Source: CAVXSP01 sp963724645 (lineage in GTDB: Bacteria > Acidobacteriota > Vicinamibacteria > Vicinamibacterales > SCN-69-37). Taken from it: a stretch of DNA of 64,000 bases. The notes below the pieces were generated by a model. It saw nothing but the letters and a program-made list of their open reading frames with translations, was not told where the DNA came from and did no database searches. Position 1 is the stretch's first letter; every line of letters begins with the position of its first letter. Both the position numbers and the translations under genes were made by a program. Below, one piece after another: positions 1 through 9,554 of the stretch. The stretch covers positions 248,001 to 312,000 of the forward strand of contig CAVRVJ010000013.1 of assembly GCA_963724645.1 (NCBI GenBank), read 5' to 3'.

Positions 1-2355
1 TCGAACAGCTCGTTTGGATATGGCAACCTGCCAAAGGACACGCGAGCGACGTTTTCGTTTCCCATGTTTCTGCAGATGGTGGCCGAGAATCGCACGCTCC
101 AGGATCTTTTCGCGTGCGCGCCGTTCGGGCGCGTGAACATGGTCGTCGACGGCCAGGCGGAGATCGCCACGGCCTTTATCTCCACCGGCAACTACTACCG
201 TCTGCTCGGCGTCGTCGCCAGGCCCGGTCGCACACTGACGCCTGAGGACGACAAGCCGGGCGCGCCGCCAGCCGCCGTCATCAGCCATCGATATTGGGTC
301 TCGCGCTTCGGCTCAAATCCGGGAGCCGTCGGCAAAACCGTGAACCTCAACAACGTTCCGGTCACGATCGTCGGCGTGCTTCCGGCGGCGTTTACGGGTA
401 TCCAACAGGCCGCGGCCGAGCCGCCTGACGTGTCGGTGCCGCTCTCGCTCGACGCCGTGATCAATCCGATCCCGCTCAATCCGGATCTCGGCCGCTCCCC
501 TGTGCGAGTGAACGAGCCGACCTGGTGGTGGCTGCAGATCATGGGCCGAGCCAAACCCGGCGTGACCGCGGCGCAGGTGCAGGCGAATCTCGCCACCGTG
601 TTTCAGCACACGGCGCGCGCGGGAATGGACAGTTATCTCGCCGGGCTGAGCGATGCGGATCGCTCGCGCTCGGAGAACGCCAACCGTACACGGGTGCCGA
701 GGCTGCAGGTCGAGTCCGGCAGTCAGGGCGTTTACGACGCCGGGCCGAATGAGGTGCGGTCCGTCGCGATTCTGAGCAGCGTCGTTGGACTGGTGCTGTT
801 GATCGTGTGCGCGAACGTCGCGAACCTCCTGCTCTCGCGGGCCACGACGCGCCGCAAGGAAATCGCCATCCGGCTCTCCATGGGGGCGACGCGTGGGCGG
901 TTGGTTTCTCAACTCCTCACCGAAAGCCTGCTGTTGGCGTTCCTGGGCGGCGCGCTGGCGATTCCTGTCGCGTACTGGGGTCTGACCCTGTTGCCGGGTC
1001 AGCAAGGTCGGGTGACGCTCCTCGACTGGCGCGTGCTGGGATTCATCTTCCTCGTGACGGGCGTCACGGGTCTTCTGTTCGGCATTGCGCCGGCGCTGCG
1101 CGCCACGCGTGTCAGCCTGAATGCCGCCATGAAGGAGCAGAGCCGCAGCGTCGTCGGTACCGGCAGCGTCATGTCCAGAATCCTGCTGATCGTGCAGGTC
1201 GCCGTCTCGCTCGTGCTGCTGGTCGGGGCGGGGTTGTTTCTGCGCACCGTCCAGAACCTTCGCCATGTCGATGTCGGATTCAACCCGAACCAGCTCGTGC
1301 TGTTCCGCGTCAATCCTCAGTTGAATCGCTATGACGAGGCGCGGACGTTTGCGCTGTATGCCGACATCATGGACCGGCTCCGATCGACGCCGGGCGTGCG
1401 GGCGGTCGCCCTGTCGCAGCCAGCGTTGCTCTCGGGAAGCATCAACGGCTCGGTCATCTTCGTGCAGGGCCGCACCTATCAGCGCGGGTGGAGGAACAGC
1501 GTCGACGACGTCAGCATCAACCGCGTGGTCGTCTCACCGAGTTTCTTCGAGACGCTCGAAATGCCCGTGACCGCGGGCCGGGAGTTTTCGCCGCGCGACG
1601 ACAAAGGCGCGCCGCGCGTCGCCATGATCAACGACGCCGCCGCTCGCAAGTACTTCCCGAACCAGAATCCAATCGGCCAGCGGTTCGGACCCAGTCCCGA
1701 AGACAGCGGGCGGCTGGAAATCGTCGGCATCGTGCGCGACGCGAAGTACGACGATCTGCGCGAGCCGGCGCCGCCGACGATGTACGTGCCGTACCTGCAG
1801 AATCCGGGCAGCGTGTCCTCGGCGATGTTCGAAGTGCGGGCTGCCGGCGACCCGGCAGCGGCGATCAGCAGCATCCGCGACATCACGCGCCGGATCGATC
1901 CAAACCTGCCGCTGACCAACGTGTCCACGCAGATCGAGCAGGTCGAGCTGCGATTCGGCCAGGAAAAAGTGTTCGCGCAGGCGTGCACGTTGTTCGGCGC
2001 TCTGGCGCTCCTGCTGGCCTCGATCGGCTTGTTCGGCTTGATGTCGTACAACGTCGGCCGTCGGACGAATGAAATCGGTATCCGTATGGCGCTCGGCGCG
2101 CAGCGTCAGGACGTGCTGCGGCTCGTGATGGGTGAATCGCTGTGGATGGTGCTCGTGGGCGTGGCGATTGGACTCGCGATCGCGCTCGCATCCAGCCGTT
2201 TCGTGGCGAGCCTGCTGTTCGGTGTGACGGCCGCGGACGCGGCCACGCTGGTCGGGGTCACGCTGCTGATGATGATGGTCTCAGCGCTTGCGGGTTTTCT
2301 TCCTGCCCGCCGGGCGTCGCGCATCGATCCACTCGTCGCCTTGCACGAAGAGTAG
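1..2355 (+). CDS. ADOP-family (MacB/FtsX-like) permease, 5' end cut by window
   Basis: The reading frame is open from base 1; an internal ATG at 64 is not the real start, because the residues before it already fit the MacB periplasmic core domain. In order it shows the rest of that domain, a first FtsX permease block (about residues 250-350 from base 1, with the segment VCANVANLLLSRATTRRKEI), a second periplasmic domain, and a C-terminal FtsX block with the typical NEIGIRMALGAQ motif. It ends with RASRIDPLVALHEE, the normal tail of this family. ADOP proteins are thought to be inner-membrane permeases of MacB-like tripartite or mechanotransmission systems, but they often lack an adjacent ATPase gene, as here. 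Missing sequence is probably only the first transmembrane helix and the optional N-terminal prefix domain. It is convergent with the serine protease gene downstream, 25 bases away. Confidence 0.9.
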   Translation, partial: SNSSFGYGNLPKDTRATFSFPMFLQMVAENRTLQDLFACAPFGRVNMVVDGQAEIATAFISTGNYYRLLGVVARPGRTLTPEDDKPGAPPAAVISHRYWVSRFGSNPGAVGKTVNLNNVPVTIVGVLPAAFTGIQQAAAEPPDVSVPLSLDAVINPIPLNPDLGRSPVRVNEPTWWWLQIMGRAKPGVTAAQVQANLATVFQHTARAGMDSYLAGLSDADRSRSENANRTRVPRLQVESGSQGVYDAGPNEVRSVAILSSVVGLVLLIVCANVANLLLSRATTRRKEIAIRLSMGATRGRLVSQLLTESLLLAFLGGALAIPVAYWGLTLLPGQQGRVTLLDWRVLGFIFLVTGVTGLLFGIAPALRATRVSLNAAMKEQSRSVVGTGSVMSRILLIVQVAVSLVLLVGAGLFLRTVQNLRHVDVGFNPNQLVLFRVNPQLNRYDEARTFALYADIMDRLRSTPGVRAVALSQPALLSGSINGSVIFVQGRTYQRGWRNSVDDVSINRVVVSPSFFETLEMPVTAGREFSPRDDKGAPRVAMINDAAARKYFPNQNPIGQRFGPSPEDSGRLEIVGIVRDAKYDDLREPAPPTMYVPYLQNPGSVSSAMFEVRAAGDPAAAISSIRDITRRIDPNLPLTNVSTQIEQVELRFGQEKVFAQACTLFGALALLLASIGLFGLMSYNVGRRTNEIGIRMALGAQRQDVLRLVMGESLWMVLVGVAIGLAIALASSRFVASLLFGVTAADAATLVGVTLLMMMVSALAGFLPARRASRIDPLVALHEE

Positions 2356-2380
2356 GTCCCCCAGACCCGTCGACCGGCGC

Positions 2381-3823
2381 TCATTCGAGCGAAAAAGACA
2401 CGAACATCAGTCGTCCATCCCGCTGAATCTGCAGAGTGACCGGAGCGCCTGGCTTCAAGGCGCGCACCGCGTCCCTGAGCGACTGCAGCGTTGTTATCTG
2501 CACAGCGTTTACGCTGCGGATGATGTCCCTCGGCAGTACGGGTACCTCGGTCGTTGCACCGGCCGCGCGGGCGACGACGATGACGCCGAACGGATCTCGG
2601 AGGCCCTTGGCGACGGCCACGATGCGTCGATCGATCTCCACGCCGAGAAGGCCCAGTTCGGGGACGAGATTCGCCGTCGGGTCGGCCATGGCCGACACCG
2701 AATCGAAATCGCTTCGTTCCTCGACGGGCGCGATACTCAGGGCCTGCGTCGCTCCGCCCCTGAGGACGACCATCTGGACTTTTTCAGGAGAATCTCTGAG
2801 GCGAAAGTTGTAGCTGACGGTCGGCAGATTGTCGGCCGGTTGACCATCGACCGACACCAGAATGTCGCCGACTTTCAAGCCTGCCGCTTCCGCTGGTCCT
2901 CCTGGCCAGACGTCCGAAACGATGACGCCGTAGTCTCTGGCCAGGCCGAGCGCCTCCGCCATGACCGCCGTGATGGTCTGGATGCTCATGCCCACTTCCT
3001 GCCGTCGCAGCTGACCGAACTGTTTCAGCTGACGGAACGCGGTCCGCGCCGTCGCGCTGGGAATTGCGAACCCCAGCCCCTCGTTGCCTCCGGATTGCGA
3101 CAGGATGAACGTGTTGACACCGACGACCTCGCCGCGGATGTTGACGAGGGGGCCGCCGGAATTCCCCGGGTTGATCGGCGCGTCCGTCTGGACGTAGATG
3201 AGCGGCGAATCGGGATCCAGCTGTCTCGCCACGGCGGACACCAACCCGTGCGTCAGGCTGTTGCGCAATCCGATCGGGCTGCCGAACGCAAACACGGTCT
3301 CACCCTGCCGGAGCTGTGAATAGGTCGCCAGCGGCAGCGCGGGGAGCCTCATGCCGTCGACCTTCAGGACCGCCAGATCCAGTTCGGTCGCCAGGCCCAC
3401 GATCCGTGCGGCGACGAGCGACGTCTTGCCAGACAGCGCCGTGGCCAGCGTGCCGTCGGCGCTGTCTGCCGGCAGGACGACCTGGACCCGCTGCGCCCCA
3501 TTGACCACGTGCGCGTTGGTCATGATGTAGCCTTCCGGGTCGATGACAAACCCCGACCCGGTCGAGCGTTGCCGGCCGAAGACGGCGCTGGCCTCACCTC
3601 GGCCGCCCTCCTCGCGGGTGCCATAGCTGGTCACCAGGATCTGCACCACACTGGGCCACACCTTCCGGGTCAATCCGTCGATCGACTCGTTCAGCCGCGC
3701 CAGCGCGTCCTGGGGAGGAGGCGGGGCCGGCCGCGGTACAGACTGGGCGGAGGCCCCGGAGGCCGCGAGCACGAGCCACGCGAACAAGGCCACCGTATGT
3801 CGTGACTGATACTGGCAAGGCAT
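2381..3823 (-). CDS. Exported HtrA/DegP-like S1C serine protease with two PDZ-type domains
   Basis: Predicted 480 aa. The start at 3823 is chosen because it gives a signal peptide (hydrophobic run to about residue 26, ending ASGASAQ) right before a Pro-rich linker; the frame stays open much further upstream but without homology. The trypsin-like domain has the full triad: His105 in TNAHVV, Asp149 in ELDLAVLK and Ser222 in GNSGGPLV. A PDZ domain spans about 278-370 and a second, more divergent PDZ-like domain about 390-480. This is the two-PDZ layout of periplasmic DegP/DegQ quality-control proteases, which degrade or refold misfolded envelope proteins. The gene is monocistronic and divergent from the propeller gene at 3971, with a 147-base shared upstream region. 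The exact subfamily is not certain, so no symbol is given. Confidence 0.9.
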   Translation of the reverse strand: MPCQYQSRHTVALFAWLVLAASGASAQSVPRPAPPPPQDALARLNESIDGLTRKVWPSVVQILVTSYGTREEGGRGEASAVFGRQRSTGSGFVIDPEGYIMTNAHVVNGAQRVQVVLPADSADGTLATALSGKTSLVAARIVGLATELDLAVLKVDGMRLPALPLATYSQLRQGETVFAFGSPIGLRNSLTHGLVSAVARQLDPDSPLIYVQTDAPINPGNSGGPLVNIRGEVVGVNTFILSQSGGNEGLGFAIPSATARTAFRQLKQFGQLRRQEVGMSIQTITAVMAEALGLARDYGVIVSDVWPGGPAEAAGLKVGDILVSVDGQPADNLPTVSYNFRLRDSPEKVQMVVLRGGATQALSIAPVEERSDFDSVSAMADPTANLVPELGLLGVEIDRRIVAVAKGLRDPFGVIVVARAAGATTEVPVLPRDIIRSVNAVQITTLQSLRDAVRALKPGAPVTLQIQRDGRLMFVSFSLE

Positions 3824-3970
3824 GGTGAGACTCCCGCTGTATTCCGTGAAAAGCTCGGCCGGCGTGCGACTGCGCGCCACCAAAAGCACGACACGTACCG
3901 GCGCGCGACTGCCACCCTCAGGGGCCAAGTGAAATCCTTTCAGGCCGCGGCCCGCCGCGTAGAATGTCAC

Positions 3971-5836
3971 ATGCGCATACCGATCGTCGTCGGCGCGGCG
4001 TTGTTTGTGGTGACGGCTGCCGCGGCCGAACCTCCACAGGAAATCGCCATCAGCCGCGTGTTTCCAAATACCGGTCAGATTGGCCTGTTCATTGCGGCTG
4101 CGGACGGAAGCAACGAGCGCCCGCTCCTCCCCACCGCCGGGATCGACTACGACGCCGCGTGGTCTCCTGACGGCGCGACGATTGTGTTCACGTCCGACCG
4201 CGAAGGGTCCGCGGACCTCTTCCGCGTGAAGCCGGACGGGACGGGCCTCGAGCGACTGACGGACAATCCCGCGTACGACGACCAGGCGGCGTTCTCGCCG
4301 GACGGCAGACAGCTCGTGTTTGTCAGCTCGCGGAACGGCGGCTACGCGCACATCTGGACGATGGAGCTGCAGTCGCGGAGGGCGACGGCGCTGACGACCA
4401 CGACGACCGCGACAGGGATGGGTGGCGACTTTCGGCCGTCGTGGTCCCCGGATGGCCAGTGGATTGCGTTCTCGTCGGACCGCGGCACCACGATGCCGAA
4501 GGCGCACGGCCGCTGGGAGGCATTGCAGATTGCGGACGTGTACGTCATTCACCCGGACGGCACCGGGCTGAAGCGCCTCACTGAGCACGGCAACTTCTGC
4601 GGTAGCCCGAAGTTTTCTTCCGACAGCCGCCGCGTGCTGGCGTACTGCATGCCGGCCGAGCAGACGCTCGAGACCCGGCGTGCCAGTCCCATGGCCGGCA
4701 ACGATACGACACTCGTCTCGATTGATGTCGCAACCGGGGCGGCGGCGGATCTTCCGGCTGGTCCCGGCGTAAAGATCAGTCCCGCGTTCCTGCCCGGAGG
4801 CGACATCGGCTACGCGCGCAAGGACGCGAACGGCGCCAGCGCCGGCATCTACTACACGAGCGGCAAGACCGGACCTAAGGGCAACGTCCGTGTGGCGGCC
4901 TGGTCACCCGACGGCCGCCGCGTCGTCTTTCATCGCCGGCAGGCGGCCCCACCCACGACGTGGTTGAAGACGTTCAGCCGGAACGCGAACTACGAGCTCG
5001 CGCTGACGGGCGCCCTGCCGTCGTTCAGTCCGTCCGGCGACAAGTTTGTGATGACGGGCCGGCCGGAAGGCACGAATATTCTCGGGTCGAGCATCGCGGT
5101 GGCGACACCTGGCGGCGACTCCGCCAACGTCATCTACAGGGACAGTACGCGCAACGTCCTCGGGCCGCAGTGGTCGCCGAGCGGCGACAGGATCATGTTC
5201 AGCATCGGCACGTATCAGGCATTCTTCAACGGGTTTGTCAGCCGAATCATCAGCCGCGAGGATCGCGTCGAGGGCGGCGCGCAGGTCGCCGTCATCAACC
5301 CGGACGGCAGCGGCTTCCGCGAAGTCACGAGCGGCGCGAACAACAACGGGTTTCCGTCAATGGCGCCGGACGGCACGCGATTCGTCTATCGATCCTTCGG
5401 GCCCGATGGCGAGGGCCTGCGGATCATGAACATCGAGACCCGTGCGCTCACCACGCTGACCAACGGCTACGACAACTTCCCCTTCTGGTCGCCGCGCGGG
5501 GATCTCATCATGTTTTCGCGGGTCGCCGAGGGTGACTACGAGATCTACACGATCAAGCCGGACGGCACCGGTGTGAAGCGCCTGACGTTTTCCCGGGGCA
5601 ACGACGCGCACCAGGGCTGGTCGCCTGACGGCGAGCACATCGTTTTCGCGAGCAGCCGGATGGGATTCAAGGACGAGGGCGTCTATACCGACGGTCCGCA
5701 GCCGTACGGTGAGATCTTCGTGATGCGTTACGACGGCACGCGCGTCGAGCAGCTTACCGACAATCAATGGGAAGAGGGGACGCCCGCCTGGCGGCCACGG
5801 CCGCGACCGTCGACCTCGCCGTCACGGTCACGGTGA
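3971..5836 (+). CDS. Exported TolB-like WD40/PD40 beta-propeller protein
   Basis: 621 aa from the ATG at 3971, chosen over an in-frame ATG at 3929 because MRIPIVVGAALFVVTAAAA is a clear signal peptide. The mature part consists of PD40 repeats, recognisable by recurring WSPDG/FSPDGRQLVF and IKPDGTG...RLT motifs, for example around residues 50, 100, 150, 195, 320 and 540. This makes two stacked propellers likely, as in TolB or the N-terminal domain of DPP IV/tricorn proteases, but no peptidase domain follows; the protein ends in an Arg/Pro/Ser-rich tail. Such proteins usually bind peptides or sugars in the periplasm; its actual ligand is unknown. It is convergent with the permease gene that ends at 5896. 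Confidence 0.85.
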   Translation: MRIPIVVGAALFVVTAAAAEPPQEIAISRVFPNTGQIGLFIAAADGSNERPLLPTAGIDYDAAWSPDGATIVFTSDREGSADLFRVKPDGTGLERLTDNPAYDDQAAFSPDGRQLVFVSSRNGGYAHIWTMELQSRRATALTTTTTATGMGGDFRPSWSPDGQWIAFSSDRGTTMPKAHGRWEALQIADVYVIHPDGTGLKRLTEHGNFCGSPKFSSDSRRVLAYCMPAEQTLETRRASPMAGNDTTLVSIDVATGAAADLPAGPGVKISPAFLPGGDIGYARKDANGASAGIYYTSGKTGPKGNVRVAAWSPDGRRVVFHRRQAAPPTTWLKTFSRNANYELALTGALPSFSPSGDKFVMTGRPEGTNILGSSIAVATPGGDSANVIYRDSTRNVLGPQWSPSGDRIMFSIGTYQAFFNGFVSRIISREDRVEGGAQVAVINPDGSGFREVTSGANNNGFPSMAPDGTRFVYRSFGPDGEGLRIMNIETRALTTLTNGYDNFPFWSPRGDLIMFSRVAEGDYEIYTIKPDGTGVKRLTFSRGNDAHQGWSPDGEHIVFASSRMGFKDEGVYTDGPQPYGEIFVMRYDGTRVEQLTDNQWEEGTPAWRPRPRPSTSPSRSR

Positions 5837-5895
5837 GATCGAACGCTTGGCAAGCAGCCGCAGCCCACGACAGGCGTTCCTGCATTAAGCAGGGC

Positions 5896-8559
5896 CTACT
5901 CGAACCGAAGTGCGATGAGGGGATCGACGCTCGCGGCGCGGCGGGCGGGGACGAGCGCGGCCACCACACCGATGGCGAGGAGCAGTCCGCCGACAGCCAG
6001 GTAGACTCGCGGATCATGCGGCTGGATGTCGAAGAGCAGCCCGCGCACGCTGGTTGAGAGCAACCACGCCGCAAGGCTCCCGGCGGCCAGACCAAGTCCG
6101 ACATAACACGCCGTTCGGGCGAGGACCATCCACAGAATGGCGCCGGGTAGTGCCCCCAGCGCCATCCGGATCCCGATCTCGTGTGTGCGCTGCGCGACAA
6201 GGTAGGCCATGACGCCGTAAATGCCGATAGACGCGACGCTGACACCGAGGATGCCGAACAGGCCGAGCAGCAGCATGTTGAAGCGCCGCTGCGCGACGAG
6301 ATTCCCGAAGTACCGCTCGAGCGTCTGGACGTTCAAATGGACCGGAGGGCTCGAGCCGGCCGGAAACTCTGCCGACACTGCCTGGCCGATCCCCGGCAAG
6401 AGGCCCTCGACCCCGGTCGCCGTCCGCAGCAGCAATGTCGCCGCCGAGGTGCGGCTTTGCGTGAACGGAATGAACGCCTGCGGCCGCGAGTCGTTTTCCG
6501 GCCCGTCGTACCGGATGTCGCCCACCACGCCGACGACCGTGCGCGTGCCGACGCTTCGCTTCCAGGACATGACCTTGCCGAGGGCCGCGTCACCGCCGAA
6601 GAACATCCGGGCCGCCCGCCAGTTGAGGATCACCACGGCCGGTGCGCCGGGTCCGTCCGCTTCCGTGAACGCGCGGCCTCTCACGAGCGGGATCCCCAGC
6701 GTCCGGAAGTAGTCTGGAGAGATTTCATTCAGGGCGATGTCGCCCTCGGTCGGCGGCGTCGATCCGGGAATCGAAAAGTCCTGGGTGTGCAGGTCCCCGC
6801 GGAGCGGAAGGCCTCCGCCGGCGAGAGCGGCGAGCTCCACGCCTGGGAGCGCGCGCACTCGTTCCAGCACGCGGACGAGCGGAGCCGGGCCGGGCTCGCG
6901 GTCGCGTGGACCCAGCATCGGACGGACCTGCACGGTGAGCACCTGGCGATGATTGAATCCGAGATCGACACTCGCCACGCGCGAAAAGCTGGTCAGGAAC
7001 AGCGCCGAGCCGACGAGCAGCACCATCGCAAGCGCGACTTCCGACACGACGAGCGCCGCTCGCAGCCACGTGGACCGGCTGTCCGGCGTGCCCGTGCGCT
7101 GCCCGTGCGCCAGCGCGCCGGCCGCCGCTGGCCGGACGAACTGCAGCACCGGCGCGATGCCGAAGGTCAGGCCGATGAAAACGGCCGCGAGGACCGTGAC
7201 TTCCAGAACTCGGAGGTCGATCGCAATGCCGGCGACTCGCGGCAAATCAGGCGGCAGCGACGCCCGCAGAACCTGCAGGGCGACCCACGCGACCCCGGTT
7301 CCCAAGGCCGATCCACACAGCGAGAGCAGGAGGCTCTCGACGAGCAGTCCTCGCGTCAATGCCCCGCGGGAGGCGCCGAGCGCGGCTCGGATACCCAACT
7401 CGCGCACGCGAACCGTTGCGCGCGCGAGCACAAGGTTGGCGAGGTTCACGATCGCCATCAGCAGGACGCAGCAGACGGCGCCAAGCAGCATGAGCATCCA
7501 GGAGCGGACGCCCTGTGTGAAGTAGTCCTGCAACCGCTCGACCTTGGGCGTGCGGTCCTCGAACCAGCGCGGCGTCTGCGCCGCCAGTTCGGCGGTGATC
7601 TGATCCATCCGCGCCTGGGCTCGCGCCAGCGACACGCCGTCGCGAAGACGGCCGATAACCTCGAGGTAATACCCATAGTCATTGCCACGGATGCGCGCAT
7701 CGGGCGGTGGGACGAAGGGCACCCAGACCTCGACCCGTTCGCCGGCCTCGATTGGATAGCTGAACGATCGCGGCATGACGCCGACGATTTCGAACGTCGC
7801 GAGTTGCCCAGGCAGTTTCTTGCCGATGACGTCACCGGCGCCGCCAAAACGGCGTTGCCAGAGCGCGTAGCTGATGACGGCGACATGTTCTCGCCCGGCG
7901 ACCTCGTTGTCGGAGGTGAACGGGCGGCCGACGAGCGGCGCCACGCGCAGCACGTCGAAGAAGTTGGCGGTGATCCGGCGAGCCGGCAGGTTCTCGGGAA
8001 CGTTGTCGGCTGGCGCCTTCACGCTGATTTCGGCGTACGCCGCCGCGGCCAGGCTCGTGAACACATCCTGCCGTTCGCGCCAGTCGTAGAAGTTCTGTGG
8101 CGCCGCGAGGAGCAGGTCCCATGCTCTGGCATCAGGCTGATGCCGACTGGCCTCCCGCACGGCGACCAGCCGATCCGGTCGATCGAAAGGCAGCCGCCGG
8201 AGGATCACGGCATCGACGATCGAAAAGGCCGCCACGCTCGCACCCACGCTCAACGCCAGGACAGCGAGCGCGACCATCGTGAATGTCGGCGTCGCGCGCA
8301 GTGCCCGAACGGCGTGCCGGACATCGCGCCACAGCGCATCGAACGGGAGCGCGCGCACCTCGCGGACCGACTCTCGCGCCTGGACGAGCCCGCCTAGGTC
8401 GCGCAGCGCGATCCGGCGAGCCTCCGTGGCCGGCAGGCCACGCGCGAGGTTCGCGTCGATCTCATGCGCGAGATGGAATTGGAGCTCCTCGTCGAGTTCC
8501 GACACCGCAGCGCGGCGGCTCACGAGCCCACGAAGTCGTGCGATCACTCGTGCCAGCAT
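5896..8559 (-). CDS. ADOP-family permease with N-terminal prefix domain
   Basis: 887 aa and complete. The first ~70 residues form the permease prefix domain (ELDEELQFHLAHEIDANLARG, then ATEARRIALRDLGG), known from ADOP proteins that are encoded next to PadR regulators. A first transmembrane helix, a MacB core domain, a first FtsX block (about 360-470), a second periplasmic domain and a last FtsX block follow. The tail reads RAASVDPLIALRFE. The start at 8559 lies 24 bases after the PadR gene, so the two are one transcription unit. No ATPase gene is adjacent. The likely role is in envelope transport or signalling; the substrate is unknown. Confidence 0.93.
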   Translation of the reverse strand: MLARVIARLRGLVSRRAAVSELDEELQFHLAHEIDANLARGLPATEARRIALRDLGGLVQARESVREVRALPFDALWRDVRHAVRALRATPTFTMVALAVLALSVGASVAAFSIVDAVILRRLPFDRPDRLVAVREASRHQPDARAWDLLLAAPQNFYDWRERQDVFTSLAAAAYAEISVKAPADNVPENLPARRITANFFDVLRVAPLVGRPFTSDNEVAGREHVAVISYALWQRRFGGAGDVIGKKLPGQLATFEIVGVMPRSFSYPIEAGERVEVWVPFVPPPDARIRGNDYGYYLEVIGRLRDGVSLARAQARMDQITAELAAQTPRWFEDRTPKVERLQDYFTQGVRSWMLMLLGAVCCVLLMAIVNLANLVLARATVRVRELGIRAALGASRGALTRGLLVESLLLSLCGSALGTGVAWVALQVLRASLPPDLPRVAGIAIDLRVLEVTVLAAVFIGLTFGIAPVLQFVRPAAAGALAHGQRTGTPDSRSTWLRAALVVSEVALAMVLLVGSALFLTSFSRVASVDLGFNHRQVLTVQVRPMLGPRDREPGPAPLVRVLERVRALPGVELAALAGGGLPLRGDLHTQDFSIPGSTPPTEGDIALNEISPDYFRTLGIPLVRGRAFTEADGPGAPAVVILNWRAARMFFGGDAALGKVMSWKRSVGTRTVVGVVGDIRYDGPENDSRPQAFIPFTQSRTSAATLLLRTATGVEGLLPGIGQAVSAEFPAGSSPPVHLNVQTLERYFGNLVAQRRFNMLLLGLFGILGVSVASIGIYGVMAYLVAQRTHEIGIRMALGALPGAILWMVLARTACYVGLGLAAGSLAAWLLSTSVRGLLFDIQPHDPRVYLAVGGLLLAIGVVAALVPARRAASVDPLIALRFE

Positions 8560-8583
8560 CGGCAGGCCCTTCGTCGTCCTGAT

Positions 8584-8910
8584 CTAGTCGGATTGAAGGA
8601 CCCGCCGCATCGAGAGCGCGAACTGCTCCCAACTGCTCGTCTCCGCCTCCAGTCGCCGCCTGCCGACCGGGGTGATGGTGTAGACGCGCGCGCGGCGATT
8701 GTTCTCGGAGGGCTTCATCTCCGATCGCACGTCGCCGTTGAGCTCGAGTCGATGGAGCGCCGGATAGAGCGAGCCCTGGCTCGCCTTCAGCCCGTCGTTC
8801 GAAACGTGCCGGATTCGGTTTGAGATGCCCCAGCCGTGATTGGGGCCGAGCGCGAGGGTCTTGAGGATGAGCAGGTCGAGCGTCCCCTGCAGGAGATCGG
8901 TCTTCGGCAT
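8584..8910 (-). CDS. PadR-family transcriptional regulator
   Basis: 108 aa, the usual length for the short PadR subfamily 2. It has the family's opening (LLQGTLDLLILKTLALGPNHGWGI), the winged-helix segment with SQGSLYPALHRLE, and the wing RRARVYTITPVGRRRLEAE. PadR proteins are dimeric winged-helix repressors; this subtype is typically encoded directly upstream of an ADOP permease in Acidobacteria, as here (24-base gap). Two near-identical palindromes just upstream of the start are good candidates for its own operator, so autoregulation of the PadR-permease operon is likely. The inducer is unknown. Confidence 0.95.
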   Translation of the reverse strand: MPKTDLLQGTLDLLILKTLALGPNHGWGISNRIRHVSNDGLKASQGSLYPALHRLELNGDVRSEMKPSENNRRARVYTITPVGRRRLEAETSSWEQFALSMRRVLQSD

Positions 8911-8914
8911 AAGC

Positions 8915-8933
8915 CCTCTCGAAGCTTGAGAGG
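8915..8933. promoter_or_regulatory. Putative PadR operator, site 1
   Basis: A 19-bp imperfect palindrome CCTCTCGAAGCTTGAGAGG lies 5 bases upstream of the PadR start codon. It matches the second site at 8948 in 16 of 19 positions, with identical CCTCTC and AGAGG ends. Binding by PadR is inferred from position and symmetry. Confidence 0.55.
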
Positions 8934-8947
8934 AGAATACGTCCAGA

Positions 8948-8966
8948 CCTCTCGAAGGTCAAGAGG
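8948..8966. promoter_or_regulatory. Putative PadR operator, site 2
   Basis: A second 19-bp palindrome, CCTCTCGAAGGTCAAGAGG. Its centre is 33 bp from that of site 1, about three helical turns, so two dimers could bind the same DNA face. The promoter of the PadR-permease operon must lie at or near this site. Confidence 0.55.
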
Positions 8967-9017
8967 TTGGTGTGGCCTGCCACCTACCCGAATCTTGAGG
9001 GAGCGCCGCGGCCATGG

Positions 9018-9047
9018 TTGACATGTATTACTAACCTATTGTACTAT
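9018..9047 (+). promoter_or_regulatory. Putative sigma-70 type promoter
   Basis: TTGACA at 9018-9023 and TACTAT at 9042-9047 are separated by 18 bases, in an AT-rich patch that stands out from the GC-rich surroundings. It lies 27 bases before the start of the gene at 9074. A short inverted repeat, CTATT(N10)AATAG at 9036-9055, overlaps the -10 region and could be an operator. Confidence 0.5.
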
Positions 9048-9073
9048 GTTAATAGAACAACTAAGGAGGGCGC

Positions 9074-9517
9074 ATGGATCCCATCACTCACATCGTCGTT
9101 CCCGGACTGGTCGGCGGACTCGTCGTGGCGTTCCTGCTCGTCCGGTGGAATCGCCGGCCGGCCTCGCGCGGCGTGGCGGGCCCGGCCGTTCAGGCTCAGC
9201 TCTCAACCGACATGATCAACATGGCGCACATCCGCGTCATGGGCCTCGGCGGGTTGGGCCTCGTCGCGATGAGCGCGATCGTGGCGGCCTACATCCCGGC
9301 CGTCGGGCTCTCGCTGGCCGCGGGGTTCGCGCTGGGCACGGTGCTCGCGGCCATTCTTATTCTGCGCAGGAAGAAGGCGGGCCCGATGTCGTCGAGCAAT
9401 CAGCGTCCGGGCGCCAACACGGTCCTGTCCATTGACGAGCCCGCGCCGGTGAGTAAGGACCCGGACCCCGGCTCGCCGCGCGCGCATCACATGGCGCCTG
9501 GGACAGCACGCGGCTGA
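9074..9517 (+). CDS. Small membrane protein of unknown function
   Basis: 147 aa, preceded by a strong ribosome-binding site AAGGAGG at 9063-9069. Three hydrophobic stretches are visible: about residues 7-23, 55-72 and 77-95; the last is followed by a positive RRKK cluster that should sit in the cytoplasm. The C-terminal ~45 residues are polar and Pro/Ser-rich. I do not recognise a family. It has its own good promoter and is convergent with the ADOP permease that ends at 9555. Confidence 0.7.
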   Translation: MDPITHIVVPGLVGGLVVAFLLVRWNRRPASRGVAGPAVQAQLSTDMINMAHIRVMGLGGLGLVAMSAIVAAYIPAVGLSLAAGFALGTVLAAILILRRKKAGPMSSSNQRPGANTVLSIDEPAPVSKDPDPGSPRAHHMAPGTARG

Positions 9518-9554
9518 GTTACCTGTCAGCCTAAAGTCACGGCCGGCTCCAGCC

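Noticed and set aside
6181..8397. A 738-codon open frame opposite the ADOP permease at 5896, and a similar one at 9588-11483
   Set aside because: Their translations are Arg/Asp/His-rich without any family pattern, and they lie wholly antisense to well-conserved permeases. Long antisense frames are expected at this GC content.
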